From Lateolabrax maculatus (Eukaryota > Chordata > Actinopteri > Acropomatiformes > Lateolabracidae): 64,000 bases of DNA. Positions 47,706 through 61,904 of the stretch are shown piece after piece (the stretch's first letter is position 1; each line of letters begins with the position of its first letter). Position numbers and translations under genes: made by a program. Under the pieces are notes generated by a model. It searched no databases. It worked only from the letters and a program-made list of their open reading frames with translations, and was not told where the DNA came from. Location: contig CM062210.1 in assembly GCA_031216445.1 (NCBI GenBank), forward strand, positions 3,342,501 to 3,406,500, in the 5' to 3' direction.

Positions 47706-50700
47706 GACGGCATAACATCTACATTTCTTTAGAAGAAAGAGGGACTGAAGCACTTGGTATTTAATGTGGTAATTGTGATATTGGGATGTTCTTACAGACA
47801 GGATATGTATGTACTGTAGATGTTTTAATAAATTGATTAATTACTGGCTTCACGCTGATGTCTTTAAGCTTTGAAATATGTTCATAAAATATTAACTGCT
47901 CTGCATTGTCTAGAAACGAGAGAAAAGTCTGCTCTGTGTACGGATCAGGTACTATATGTCACTCTGGTCTAAAGCTGTACAAGGCATCTACTTATTGAAA
48001 GAAATGGGGGAAAGATGGAAACGGGGACTGTGACAGCATCCAGGATGACAGATTTTCTGGGGATCAGGGTGTATTTACTGGCTGAAAACAGTTTGTGCTG
48101 CTAGCCAAGAGTGTATATCAGCATGGCATCGCTGATTTGTGTCTTGGTGCTGTGATTTCTAGCTGTGGCAGAGAGCTATCTAGGCATGTTCTCAAATACT
48201 GACTACATCAGTTGCATTCGTCACCATGACAACCATGACTATTTTATTTTCACTCCCCCCCCGCAATGAAACGGAGCGCTGTGCATTAAGCAGCGGTTAT
48301 TTGTCAAACATGAAATTTTGACAGAACTTGGCAAAATTTAGTTTCTTTGCACTGTGTTCTTTTTGTTAGAAATTAGACTGATAACATAATAGGAGTGCTA
48401 TGAAATCTAATTAAGGGCCGAAAATTGTTTACCTTTCACTGATTAAATGTTTTTAATGGAATACACACAGTACGTGAACAACACATGCAAAGACCACTAA
48501 TAATTGCACTAATAACTACAGGGTCTTAATTACAACGCTGCAATTATTGGTCACAGTTTGATCCGTCATGTTTTGATAACTCTTTGTAGGACAAGTCACA
48601 CGATAAGGAGCATACTGGAGTAAAGTGTATTTTGGTCTAAATGAAAACGATCAAACATTTGATATCCGTTTAATACCGAGGTATTCTATAACACAAAAGG
48701 CAAATGGCCAAAAATAAGGGAATAATTGTAAAATGTCAATCAGTATTTCTCTAGTTTGCAACATCCTTGCCCCGGCATACATTTTTTTAGCTCATTATTT
48801 CATTTCAGTAGTGAAAAACAACAAGACCTCATTCATTTTTCGCCTTGGGCCACCTTTTGACTGGCCAGAATTTGATTACTTGAGTTGTGTTTGCTGTTTG
48901 CTGTGAAATAGGTAGATTTAAATGAGGAAAGTATTGAATAGCTGTCTTGGATCTATCTTTCTGTTGGACTTCAGCTGTTTTGTGTCAAATGTCCTTGTAT
49001 TTTTGTACGCAATCATTGAGCACAAAGAGCTGCTGTTCAGTTCATCACCAAACGACCTTAGTTGAACTGGCAATACAGCAATCGATGAGGGACAGCTGGC
49101 CTCCGTTTGACACAAACAACATGTCGCGAGGGGCAGAATGCACCCCAGAGACAGTCATGAACAAAATGGATATGTGTGCGGTTTACACTGGCCTATTCAA
49201 AGCGTCATGAACAGTGTGGGCTTTATTCTTATGCTGTTTTATTTCAACTATTCTGCTAATATGTTAATAATTATAGATGATGACAGCGAGGAACACAAGA
49301 ACGCATTTAAGTGGGTACTCTCAGCTAATTACGAGGATTGTGGTTGTCACTGCCCCACTGGAAATTGTACTGCCTGCTCAAGCATTGACAATGTGTCTGT
49401 CTGCTATTTTGACACACAATGACGTTCAGAGGCAAAGAATATAAATGCTAATTCTAATGTACATTATGTTCTCAAGGATTAAGATGTGGCCCACTGACTC
49501 ATTTTGGTGCCCCGAGGATTTGTAGGACAATATAAACTTCATAAAATTCCAAGAGGAGAAGTAATCCCTGTCAGCCCCAGACACTGTAGAGTAGGGGATG
49601 CCAATGTTTTGCAGCAAACCTGCATGTCGCTCTGCAAGTTGGCTGCTTTCCCAAATAATATAAGAAGTGCATGTAATATTTTTGTGATAAATTGATAAAG
49701 CAAAAGTGCATCCAAGGTTTTAATCCTGGCATAGTGTCACAAAAAAGCTCTCACTGAGTTGAAGAGCTGCTGGTATTTATGTTCAAGGATATATTTAATA
49801 ATGAAATATGGTCTTAACATTAATCATACAGAATACTGTATCCCTATGTATCTTGACACTTGTCACATGAAGTTTGTCAACTGTCAAAGAAATCATGATT
49901 TTGTATGTTATTTCCAGATACTTTGTTCCAGCGTGTGCTTTTGTCAAGGCCACTGTCAGACAACTTGGGATTCTAGTTCATAGCTATGACAGCACAGTCA
50001 TTTCCTTCTCTTCAAAACATTATTTATCCAGTGGGTTTTGTATTTCCAAGGCCACTGTCAAACACGTACAGTAGGGCCTTTGCTCCACTTGCATTTTTCT
50101 TATGCTTGAAGCCTCTGCGTGTGCTGCTGTCACTAAAAGACTGCAGAATGTTCCTCCGTTCATCCCTGGACAAAAAAAAAAAAAAAAATGTTACAAAGTC
50201 TTGTTGTTTTAACCTTCATGGGCTCAACCAATGCTCTTTAATGTACTGCTCTTGCTGATCCCTGTTAATTTTGAAAGATTACATTTTATTACACATCTCT
50301 CTGCTATTCAAATAGCTGGCAGGCATGTGTTGCTACCCGGCGGAAGATTAATTAATTCCAAGTTCCTGGATTCCTGAGTGTTTGATTTAGGTTTACCTTC
50401 TGTTTTGTTTGACTTTTATGGCGACAAAGTGGGCTTAAAGGAAAAAATCCACCCTCAGATACTCCTCAACTGTTAGATATCATCATTCTGTCACGCAGCA
50501 GCTTACTTCTCTGCCGTATCCACTTTGCCTCCACCTGCCTCGTCTACTTCTTCCTAAATTAGTGACTTCCTTTATTTCCCAGGAGGACTTTTTAAAACCC
50601 CCAGTGACGGGGTGTGAACTTGCTGCTTTCAATAAACGAGGGATGAATGGGCACATAAATAGCCTGAAAGTGTAATCATTCAACTGAGAGTTATGTATTT

Positions 50701-51254
50701 AGTCGGAGAGAGCAATAGCAATAGTGATAGAGGAATGTAATGACAAGGTATCTTCCAGCAGCCTTTGAGAGTGAGCCAGCACCAATTATGACTGGCTGTC
50801 TTTCCAGCATGATTCTAGGATGCTGGCCTCAAACCAATCTGTGCACAAAACATAATGGAAATTTATGTTACACACATACTGTCTCTCACACACACACTGG
50901 TTTAATTTACTCGTGAAGACCATTTGAATACCCAGCAAAAGCTTCTTTGCTAAAAAACCTATACTCCTTATAATCAAACCCTAATTTTACATAAGTTCCA
51001 CATTATAATATTATATAAATGCATCTCTAAAAAAACTAAAACCTTCTGTTCATGAATAGTACATAACATACAGTATTTAATTTTAATTTAATCGTGTGGG
51101 TGGGTTGTCTGAGTCAGCACTTTCTTTAAGTAAGACTGAGCAGAATGAGTGGTTGTAGTTTCACTTCTACTTCACCCCAGTTCCAGGTGTTACAATAGAG
51201 AGACAGCACATTAAGCCATGGGTTTTCAGTCACTCTTTCTTTCCACCTGTGTTA
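47706..51254. other. Long non-coding stretch, no gene seen
   Basis: Unique DNA with a 17-nt poly(A) at 50172-50188 and a C-run at about 48258-48265. The phrase 'aaggccactgtca' occurs twice (about 49948 and 50050). At 50438 'ttaaaggaaaaaatccaccc' resembles the tip of a short-TIR fish element, but no matching second tip was found. Frames at 49138-49422 and 49986-50258 show no domain. Confidence 0.45.
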
Positions 51255-51425
51255 CACCTGTCACGGGTTACAAGCCCATCCCAGCATGCACTGGGCAGGA
51301 GCCAGGGAAACGCAGACTGACAATATCCTCAGTCCTCAATCCACCATGTCTTCGGATTGTCGGAGGCAGCATGAGTGCACTGGGGAAACCCATGCGTACC
51401 TTGGAAAACATGCAGAAGGTCAAAT
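51255..51425 (+). repeat. Decayed fish repeat with 'ggaggcag..ggggaaacccatgcg..aaaacatgcagaagg'
   Basis: Ordered words 'cccatcccagcatgcactgg', 'caggagccagggaaac', 'ccaccatgtcttcggattgt', 'ggaggcagcatgagtgcact', 'ggggaaacccatgcgtacct' and 'gaaaacatgcagaagg' match the pattern of a very common fish/amphibian repeat (..GCATGTCTTTGGACTGTGGGAGG..GGAGAAAACCCACGC..GAACATGCAAACTCC). It is strongly diverged. The 99-codon frame at 51218-51517 only reads through it. Confidence 0.65.
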
Positions 51426-54400
51426 ATAAACATATATACAGTATAGCTATTCATCAAGCTCCCCTGTGTCACCATGTTGTAAGGGTGTTCAACAACCTCA
51501 TACTGTATATACCTTGATTGATTCTTGACTTGAAACATTTCTTTACATATTTCTAATTCAGGAGTCCATATGTTGTCTAACAATCTGCTCGTAACAGATG
51601 TACACAACAGCTGTACACAACTGCCACTGCTAATGTGGTTTCCCCAGCATATGCCTGCATATGTAAATATTTAACTTCAGTTTATGTTTTGGTTGATACT
51701 TGATTGATTTTAATGTTTGTTATGATGGTGTCATTCTATTTTTGAGCTTATATTCTATTAACGTGTCGGTGAGACTTGGTACGTGTTACAGATGGTGAAA
51801 TTATTATTATATCATGATAAAGTTCAATAAAGTTTCATGTTCTTTTCCTGTATTCCATCTTGTTTTACCAATTCAAACAATTGAAACTACGATTTTAGTG
51901 CGCCAAGGAATGAATAACTCCATTGCATAGGAAACCCGGCTGCTTCTTAAGTTTTCTCGCTGCTGAGCATCCATCTTGCTCTGGTAAAGCTTGGGAGGCA
52001 TGCACGCGAGTTTGGCTTGGCTGTAAATAATGCTCCAACACATGCCAAAAAAAAAACCTAAAATTTGTCATTTCATTATTACGTCCAATCTGTTCTTGTC
52101 AAATGAGGAGAAAGGCCAGAGTTTGAGAAAAAAAAAGAAAAAAATATATTTTTGCAGCCCTCCCAGTCTCATCTCTCTAATATCCAAGTAGTTTCTTTCT
52201 TATTAATCATACATCATGGTGAAATGAATTGAAATGCACCGTGGTGTATTGATCCCAGGAATAAGGACGTCTTATTCTAAAAACAGTGCTGTTAGTTTTT
52301 CTGCCAGATGAATAATTGTCATGTTGGACAATGTGTCAGCAATGTCACTGTGAAATAACCAGGGAGCAAAGAGGGAAAAAAAAAGTGCTTGAAGGCTTGA
52401 TATCAGCCATCGGGGGGGAATGTAAAATAAAAAAAAAGAAAGAAAAAGTGAGCTCACACCTCACACCAACCAATATGCCCTCAAAGTCCTTAGCTGTCAG
52501 TACACACAACTAGTCACAACCACAAAGCCAGGTTGTTTTTCTTTCAATGAACATCTCAGGTTCTGTAATACAAGAGGCCAACCAGGATGTATTGAAGCTG
52601 ACAGGTTGTCTGGCTGCTATTTTCAAATTTATTTCCATGACAAGCATTTATATCAAATACACCATGTGCTGTTGCTTCTGTCGGCATCACATGTTATACC
52701 TGGGAAAACAGTCTCGCTGATGGCATGTATTGATAGAAATAGGGTGTCCTGGCAATGGACATTAATCATACTTTAGATAATCAGCCACCATTTTTGGTTA
52801 GAAATAGAAGCATACATCCAGACATGTAATCTGTCACCAGCCTTCAATCAATGCAGACTTAAAGACGATGCAACAAACGGCAAAATCTAGTGAATGTGGA
52901 ATCATCGTAGCTTTGATTAAACATTGTTCCAGTATGATATAACACAAGTTTGGTCGACCTTACATCATTTGTGTGTTACTTTAAAGTACTGCCACTAATG
53001 ATATCTTTTATAGTGATGCAGAAGTAAAGATCAAAGCCATTTGGATTGATCAAGTATTGTTTGAGCATCTTGAGCGCTTGAATTTTGCATTTTGATGCTG
53101 AGCTTGTCTTGCAAAAGTCATATAAAATATTGGGATAAATTGCCTTCATATTAAAGATCAGTGCATGTCATTTGCATTGCTTTGATACTGCAACGATACC
53201 CAAAAGTATCATTACACTTCCAAGACATGAAAGCCATTGGAGAAAGCTTTAGTTTAGAATAGACAAATTTTGAATTTGCAAAAATATGCCATAAATAATG
53301 CCTCTTCCATACACTATATAGGCTAAAAACCTTATGCACATTCACATAATTCATGTTTTGATGGGAATTTGTCAAGTGCAATTGCTTTTAAAAGAGATGG
53401 GAAGATTAAACCAAATTAAAGAGTTGAATAACTGGTTTACACTGCTGAGACAAAAGCAAGCTACTGCGCTCCCAAGGCACAGACCAATGACATTATGAGC
53501 ACAACAAATTGGTATCATATCTTCCACCTGGCAGGACATCTTCACACCTGGACATTGGTGGCCTTTTTGACACTAATAAGAGTCCAGGAGGGAAGGAGAA
53601 GGTGAAATCCAGCTGAAAACTAGCCAGTGGCAGACAGCTGAGGCCTATTTGGCACTGATCTCCTCAGTGACTCACTGACAAGTTCACAGATGGCTCTCTT
53701 CTACTAGGCTTGGGGTGCAAAGTAAACAAAGTGCTTTGGATGTTGCTAATCTGACCCCAGTGGTGTACAGTAGAAGCTGAAAATGATGTTGAATGAGGTT
53801 GTGTGAGTGCAGTGCGTGGTGGTATACTCAGAGCCGGGCCATGTCTTGCTGTATTTTACACTTTATTGAGCTCCTCCGATTGCTGTCATTATTTTTGCTA
53901 ATTGAATTCAGTGTTGCTTTATGTTTTGTCGGGTTTGCCGTCTTTATCTACCACCCAGTGTAGCTGTATGGCAAGAATGTGGAGCTTATTAAAATGCAAC
54001 ATTTCCTTCGAACCATTTGCATCTAATTTTGTACAATTTCCCAAAATATCCATACAGCACAGCATCCTATGGCTTCCTGTCTCATTTGTATTCTACTGCT
54101 GTACGGTACTAAATAGCCAAGGCTTGATAGACTGATTCACAATATAATGTCAATCAAACATTCTGGACCTACCACCAACAGACACCAAAAGGTATTGGCC
54201 ATGTTTTATTCATACAACTTTAAAATTGTCATCATCTTCTGACTTCCTGCAAAGTAATAGTACAGACATAGTGGGGGAAAAATAAATGTATAAATGGTGG
54301 CCACAACAAACCAGTTGTAAGCTGGACGTGTTTATTCAGTTCTTATCTGTATAATTAGATTCATTAGAATAATTAAACAATCTGTCTACTGAGCATGGTG

Positions 54401-54889
54401 CTTTGAATAGTAAAATGATGAACCTCTTTCAAGTATTTAAAGGATTGACTGCTGTCTCATGGCAGTTTCTAGGGTAAGTGCTGTGTATTTGCAATGCCAT
54501 GGAGATTTCTTTGTGATTTGTGCACTGGAGCTAATGCAGAGAACATGTTCATCACACAAGTAATGAACAGAAAAAACAAAACCCTTTCACACACAGCACC
54601 AGGTTAAGGTTTGGTCGTCACCTTTTTCTGCAAATGTGACACAGAATAAATGGACCAGCTTGTATGGTTTGTAGAGAGAACAGCAAGTCCTCATACTTAC
54701 ACATAACAGGCCAGGGACAGATCATCGCATATAAATGACTGTATTGTTAAAGTTTAGGCATCTCATAGACAAGCCAATTTCTTGGCACATATATAAGCAA
54801 TACACCTATACATATACATACATATAATACATATTATTATTGTGTACATACAACACATAATGCACATACATAATCAATACACAGAACTC
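51426..54889. other. Long non-coding stretch, no gene seen
   Basis: Unique AT-rich DNA. A-rich runs occur near 52047-52056, 52128-52143, 52376-52384 and 52428-52446. From about 54785 to 54885 the sequence is simple ATAC/ACAT-rich repeat that abuts the LINE fragment. No exon or domain was recognised. Confidence 0.5.
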
Positions 54890-55460
54890 ATCATTCAGAA
54901 AGCTAATCAAAGAATGTACTTTCTCAGACAACTCAAGAAATTCAAAATAAAACATAATAACAGTCTGGTACAACAGTTCAGACTGCCAAACACAAAAAAA
55001 GACCCCATCAGCAGAGCCTCAAAAATCCTTGGCAGGCCTCTTCCATCAATAGAATGGCTCTGCATCAAACAAACAGTTAGCAGGACAAAGAAAATCCTGC
55101 TGGACCCCACCATCCCTGCTCGCCTCCTCTCCTGAATGCTGCCCTCCAGGAGAAGGTACAGACCTTCTCTCTACCAGAACATCCCGCTTCAAAAACAGCT
55201 TCTTCCCCACTGCAATATGGACATTAAATTCCCTACACCTTCCTGTTGTTCAATAGCATCATGTGTGTCATGTTCATGTGCAATATGTATATTTATGTAC
55301 GGTGTGAAAAGTTTTATATGCGTCGTGGTCCAGCGTACATGTGTTGTGTACGTTTGTTTATGTGCTGTGCAACTGAGCGGATGTCACTCTATACTGAAAG
55401 AAAGCTCCACCACACCTCGGCTGTGTGGTCATTAAAATATCTGAATCTGAATGTGAAAAC
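54890..55460 (+). mobile_element. LINE 3' end with in-frame stop and internal deletion
   Basis: One plus-strand frame reads KANQRMYFLRQLKKFKI, then jumps to RASKILGRPLPSIE, KKILLDPTIPARLLS, a TGA stop (55133-55135) and directly on to LPSRRRYR and LQKQLLPHCN. The order matches the C-terminal region of fish non-LTR reverse transcriptases (..QRLYFLRKL..F, ..ASKIIG.PLPS.., ..IL.DP.HP.., LLPSGRRYR.., NSFFP.AI..LN). The segment normally between the first two blocks, with the TVWYG-type motif, is missing, so there is an internal deletion. The 3' UTR ends 'gtggtcattaaaatatctga' then ATCTGAATG, a tail of the L2/Rex type. Inactive copy. Confidence 0.85.
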
Positions 55461-58400
55461 TACTTGTTATAAATAAACAATGGAATTTGAATTCCCCTCA
55501 CAGAAAAATAATAAAATAAAAAATGATGATACTGCAGCTATTGTGCATATTTTTTTATTTTTTAAAATGAGGATAAAGCAGTTTTTGGACATATTTGTGG
55601 AGACAGCATCTAATCTTCGGTTGAATAACATTTGAGTGTCTGCATTTCCAGGAGACGTGCAGTCAACTTTCATGGTGCCATACTGACATGTTTTCCTTCC
55701 CCCTTTATTAACAAGCTCACATAGCATCAGTTATGTACCATTAGCGAGTTAAACTGTGTTTCTATTTGCAGCATTCAGTTTGGGTGGACTCATTTTACTG
55801 TTAACTTTGTTCTCCACATGGGAAAGTGGGAGAAAGTTAGCCCAATTCACTAATGTCTGGACTAATTCCCAACAGTCTGCACTTCCCGGTCATGTTATAT
55901 AAATACCTGCTGAGTCATTGGCAGCTTCTGTGCACTCAGTGTTGTGTTTATGAGAGTGTATCTAAGTTCCCATGTCCAACTGTATCTTTTCCAGCTTAAT
56001 AGCTTCTTAAAATGACACAAAGTGTTTAATGTTTTTTCCGTATGTCAAATTCTCACTGTATGTTTCCTCTGGTCAACATGTTGAAATCACCCAACTACAT
56101 GTGCAGCTTATTGAAACCTACGCCTCCTCAGATTTGCGGGCAAGAACAGAGTTTGAACAGATTTTTACCATTCAAAACCGCATTTCATCTGTTCTTTTGC
56201 ATTCTGAACTGCAAAGATAGCTCTGACCAATCTCTTACAGGCACGAGCCTGTGTTTATCCCACATTACGGAAACATACATGGCTCCAGTTGGTGCAAATG
56301 CTCAGACTGCCAAAACTCGCAGCAACAGGTAGTCCTGTGACCTTAACACCCCGTACGTTACCCGGCAAAAAAACAGATGGGACTAAGCCACGACTATCAA
56401 CGCTGTCCCCCCGGCAGGTTAACCACCTGTGTGTCTGGTGGAACTGAAGTGACTCTTTAGCGCTCATCAGAATGACAGAACTGACCTTGTCAGTCTGAAA
56501 AAAGAAAGAAAATGACCATGGAGACGGTTAAAAAACTGAGTGTATTCTGGTCTGGTCTCTATTTTTGTTGAATTTAGATACCTGTCCATCCACGCTGAGT
56601 CTCTCAATAACACTTGTGGTGGTGGGATGCCACTGCCCGCTTTGCTGCTCATTGTTTGAAGCCATTTCAACAAACAACCAATGTTTGTTTTTCTTGTGTC
56701 AAGACATTCTGTGTGTATGTTTTCTATTAATGCCTGACTATATCTGCGTCTTTTGAGAATATAAAAAAAGGTCATAATCAGCCAGCTGCAGTTTCTTGTA
56801 GACAAACAGCATTGCTGCCACTCGCAGACACAAGAATTTGAATCAAAATTTTTTTCACAATAAAAATGTAAACATTTAATTCTAACCTAATTTCCCAAAA
56901 GTAAATATTTCAGAAAGACAGTAGCATCTGACGAGTGAACAAAGTTTTAAAATGATATGGCCGCAAGCACTAATTCTATTTACTGACTATTACCTTCAAT
57001 GTAATTCAATTTAAATGAGATTTATGACTGTTATTCTCGATAAGAATTAATAAATAATATGCTTCTGAAAGTCTTTCTTGCATTTTTGCTATCGTCTACT
57101 TTCAGAGCTGTTTAGTTCAATTGTTCACTGAAAGTATGAATATTCATGTCCAGGAAGTTTGAAAAGTAATTCCATTGAGGAACAGTAGATGATGACTGGT
57201 AATCCCATCAAAGAAAGATAAACATGTCATACATGTGGTGCCACATGACACCGAGGTGTACACGCTAAATGAGCTCAACATAATGAGTGTCACAGTCACG
57301 CTTCAAGGCAATAACATGGACATTCTGGCTGTAAATGTTTTCACAGCAACACACACAGTCACTAAGAAGCGGGACTTTTCTTACATGTGGAGGACATCTA
57401 GTAAGAAAACTAGAAGAGAAAACCTCCAGGTTTCATATCATCGGCGGTGTGGTTTGTGACAGTTGACTTCATCTTATGTCCCTGAATGTCATAATAGCTC
57501 ATCTTAAAATGGTGCTAATTCTATGATAGGAGAAAATTTGCTTCAAGAGGCAAATTAAAGGGAAATTTCACCAATTGTCCACTTTATCTCGATCTATCCG
57601 AGCTACTTTTTTTTTGGTGTAGCTGTAGCAAATGTGCTTCAATACTAATGTGGCATTTAAATAATTTTTTCTTTGAATTACACTGGTTCCTTTGCTCACA
57701 ATCACTTCTTTACAGATGATGAGAAAAAAAAGATGTACCTGTACTGATACTGATACTTCAATAATTGTGTTGAAAGGCTATTGCATGTTAAAAGTGACGT
57801 ATGTTTTTAATGAAAAGCATATAGATGAATGCCACATGGAGCTGCAGATGATGAACTTCTGTGGCAAAAAACTAATTAAAGTTAAGATAAAGGTTTTGCT
57901 TTGCTTGTATGCTATTCAGATGAACTGTCACATGTACAGTATGTATAGTCTTATAAAAGTGTGCATACAGTTACAAGATTTCAGTTATGTTGTGCTTCTG
58001 CAAATTCAACATATGTCCAGCTGAAACCCTGCAGCTGGAACAAAGGGGTCGAGATGTTCAAATGCAGTCAGATTGGACGCCAACATACATGAATAGTAAA
58101 CTGTATTCTACTGTAGAGAAGCGCTGGCCTCAACCGCAAGCTGGGAGCCATTTTCCCCACAGTGGCCATAAAAGTATGTCACACTCTGGATGGGGAAAAA
58201 AAAGGAATGCAAAGGCCACCTTTGACCTATGCTTGTGCACCAAGATGCATAATGTACAACTGTCAGAATCACAAAGGCATTATTATCTCACAGATTTTCC
58301 CTTGACAACACATCAGATATGAACAGGACTCAATAATGGAGTGACAGATGGGGCTTTGGTTTGAGGCCAGCTGTATATTTTATGTCGAAAAAGAGAAAAA

Positions 58401-60149
58401 CAATCTTTATAGCAAATATTAACTTTGTCTTCGTTTTGTGTATGAAGATATGAACAAAGCTATACCATAGATGACATTACAGGTGTACAATATAACATGG
58501 ACAACTAATTTATAGCTAATAAGGTTTTTAAAAAGGCTCATTTTTCATTCCATGACTTTAATTTGAAGGTCCTTCCGTTTTCACTTTAAAAGCAGACATG
58601 GGCTACCTGCAGATTATGGACAGCTTATTGGGCCACGGTACACAGTACTCTGAATGACAAGCAGCAAATTCCCCTGGCATCTGTCTTAAGTCAAGTGTCC
58701 TACATATTTAAAAGACTATTAAAGCCGTAATGAAGTGTTCAGTGATGGGTGATTGAACGCGCATAGTCAAATGGAGTGATTATTATTCAGTTTGCCTGGC
58801 TAAATTTACACAACACCCTTCATAAACACCTGATGCTGCACAGTTATTTATTTATTTGTTTAAATTAAATATCTCCCAAAAGGAATTAAACAAGAATAGA
58901 TGCAGACCTCTCATTTCCATAATCTAATGCTATGTTTATGAGCTACCATGGTGCAATTTGAATAAGAATGAATCCTGATCCTGATTCAGGGTCTGACAGC
59001 GTGGAAGAGTGCCTCCCCAAGGTTCCTGAGTGCTAATTCAGACACACAGCCGAAGCTCCTGCTGAATCCAAATACCGTATACCCCTCGCTTAAATTCGAC
59101 TCTTGTCATGCAGATGAAATAAATAAATAAACAATCAAGGATACTGAGTTTACCCAAGACTATTAATCTCTGTTGGGTGGAATAATTGCTGAGACTGCAT
59201 TTATACTTTTCAGGCTACAACTAATGCTAATGTGTTGGAGAAGCCACTCTTGAAATGAAGTTCGCTGGAAACAACAACTCCTCTGCAGTGGAAACAGTCA
59301 AATGCCCAGTTCTAGCCCCTCCAGGCCCAGTTGTCACGCACTGTAATGTGTCCGCATGGTTTAGATTCCCATCGTGGTCCATGTTGAGTGCTGACTGTCA
59401 ACACTACGAATGGGATGTACAATACGATGTAAACCTATGTAGGATTGTGCCTTTGACCACGATCATAAACATCTAATTTTCCCACTAAAGGTTCTGTCTC
59501 ATCTATAGTTCGCTTCAGTCGGTCCAGACAAAGGATTAAAACAAATATATATATAGAAAAAAGAACAAGAACAAGAAAGTTGTGGCCTTTTGGTCCATTT
59601 CGTGTTCTCGGTTGGACAGTTTTGGCGACGGTCATCCTGCATCATCAGTGCTACATGAACCCACATGGAGAAATCTGGCTGACTGACAAGAAAAATTCTG
59701 CACCTTACTTTGCCTTGGGTTTGTGTATCTTCTCCAGTGGCCACAAATCAATAGTTGATTGTGACAATTAAAAGTCAAGACTGCAACTGGACTTCTTATA
59801 TCATGAATAGTGATGAATCAATAGAAACTAGACAAAAAAAGAGTTGTTTCGTACACTAATATTATGGGGGATTACAGCAAAGTTGCTGTATTTCACCTGC
59901 CACTCACTTTTTTATTAGGATTACCATGGTTACCCAAATAACTTAAATAAATACATATGATGCTTATACAGGATGCTTGTAAGATTGCTTCCTTCATAGT
60001 TCACGATCACAAGTGGTTTTAAGTTGTCAATATTTTAATTCACGCTAAAACACATATCTGCTGTCACAGAGTCTTGATACAAAACTTTCCCACAAGGCTC
60101 AAGGAACCAAACCCATCAGTATATATGCAGTATATTAGTGGTACATAGC
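55461..60149. other. Long non-coding stretch, no gene seen
   Basis: Unique DNA. At 57557 'ttaaagggaaatttcaccaa' resembles a short-TIR element tip without an identifiable partner. Frames at 56467-56805, 57692-58024 and 57987-58322 (110-112 codons) and 59435-59744 lack recognisable domains. No RNA gene was seen. Confidence 0.45.
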
Positions 60150-60400
60150 CATGTGGATAGTTTCAGTTTTTTTCATGTAACTTACATGAGACTTTCCTTA
60201 CATCTGCCACCTGTCAAATACAATGGGACTGAATCAAAGTTTGAATGTGGTGCTAAAAGTATTGAAATTGACATTTAAAAAACCAAACAGCAACACGTCT
60301 TTCTAGCAACACTGTCTCAGGTTAATCCACAGTGAACAGTTTTCCCTGGAAACTACGATGTATGCTACTAAAAGGTTAAGCAGCCTTCAAGACGTGACCA
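60150..60400 (-). repeat. Possible fish interspersed repeat
   Basis: Words 'catgagactttccttacatc', 'caaatacaatgggactgaat' and 'caacactgtctcaggttaat' followed by 'ccacagtgaacagtttt' resemble, in reverse complement, a percomorph repeat that I remember. There is no second copy in this window to confirm it. Confidence 0.35.
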
Positions 60401-61904
60401 CGGCGCATGCATGTGTAATTGCTCGTGAGTGCTGGTATAAGAAACACGTGTAAAGATTTAAGAGCATTTATAGTCACAGCTGCTTCCATCCAAATGATTA
60501 ATATCTTGTATTTTTAATCAAAGTCCTAATGCACACTGGGCCAATATAATATATATCTAATATCTAATTCTAACACATGTGCAGACAGATACCTTCAGAC
60601 TGACTCTCTTCACACTACAGCAACAACTGGATGCTGCTCAGTATTTTTTGGACATTGTGTGAGATAGAGAAAGGGTAAGAAAGGAAAACAGGTGGCAAAA
60701 AAATAAATAAAAAAAAAAACCTCGGGAGAGACAGAGGACTTGTTTGTGCCATGGCTTGCTCTGCTGTTTGGACATGAAGCCATGCGCATAAGATTAAATA
60801 TTCATCTCAGGTTTTAAGCCTGTTATTCTATTGTTTTCGTCACCTTCCTTTATTGGGACCGTGAGGCTCTGTGTCCCACATACAGTACTTTAGACAGTGC
60901 CTCATGCGTCTCTGGGGCCACAGTGAAAAGGGAACCGAGGTCCTTCGGAGAGGGGGGGGGGGGGCATGCATAGCATACGAGATAACACAGAAGAACAATG
61001 GAAGCCAAACCCCAACAGGTCTCCCCATACTGAGCCTACCTCCTGCAAACAAGACACTGCATCTAGGAAAGATGTTCGTCCAAATTTTCATAATGTATTA
61101 CAGCCTCAAGACTATTTTTATCTGTTCTTTTTCCAATACACCAAGGTATGCATTGTCTGCCACTGTTGTAATGTTTCCCTTTTCATCTCAGTGTATACAT
61201 AGTTATAAATCACAGGAGACAGTTTCATTTTTGATGTGTCTTGCCATGACCACCTGAACTGCTCTGCTTAATAATTGTTGCCGTGTCTGTGTAATTAAAC
61301 TCAGCAATTTGTGGGAATAGAATAATTTCAAGGAAATACTTGCTGACAGAGAGGGTTTGGCATCAGTGCACTCTCACCAAACATCAAAGCATGTCCTGTC
61401 TAAAAATACACAGAAATACTCACTCAAGGTTTTAGCCTGTAAACAACCAAACACATCGTAAGCCATTTTAATATCATCACTTACCTCCTTGTTTTATCAA
61501 TGTCCTTGTTGAACGCGTCTATAGCGGTTCTACTTAGACGTGTTATTGAAAAGGCCAACATTTCCCAGTGTCAGGGTGATGCCTAACCCTTGTCAGGAGC
61601 ATTAAAAATAGATCCAAATTAGACTCCTGTAAGTCAAACAGCTTTTGATGATTAATTTAATTTTCATGAATTTTTCACCCCGTATTCCCTGTTATTGAAA
61701 ATGTTGTTATTAGTAGATGTGACCTCCCTGCTAAATGGCACTTCTTTTAGGAAATATTATTTATTCAGAAGTACCAGAGTGGGAGAGATATGGAGGAACT
61801 TACTACCCAAGAGGAAACAGGCCAACTTATCAAAATTAAACATATTTTCCAAAATATTTATAACATTAGGGCTTACAATTATTTTTGTCATTCATTAACA
61901 TGCA
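60401..61904. other. Non-coding stretch with a G-run
   Basis: Contains an A-rich patch at about 60699-60719 and a 13-nt poly(G) at 60952-60964. The 128-codon plus frame at 60871-61257 reads a poly-Gly through the G-run and shows no domain. Nothing else assigned. Confidence 0.5.
60952..60964. repeat. Poly(G) tract, 13 nt
   Basis: Thirteen consecutive G, rare in this AT-rich window and likely length-variable. Confidence 0.9.

Noticed and set aside
50438..50470. Short-TIR element tip 'ttaaaggaaaaaatccaccc'
   Set aside because: No matching inverted partner was found within the next kilobase, so no element can be delimited.
57557..57590. Short-TIR element tip 'ttaaagggaaatttcaccaa'
   Set aside because: No inverted partner or target duplication seen.
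60871..61257. 128-codon plus-strand open frame
   Set aside because: It reads a poly-Gly through a 13-nt G-run and has no conserved motif; length is due to few stops locally.
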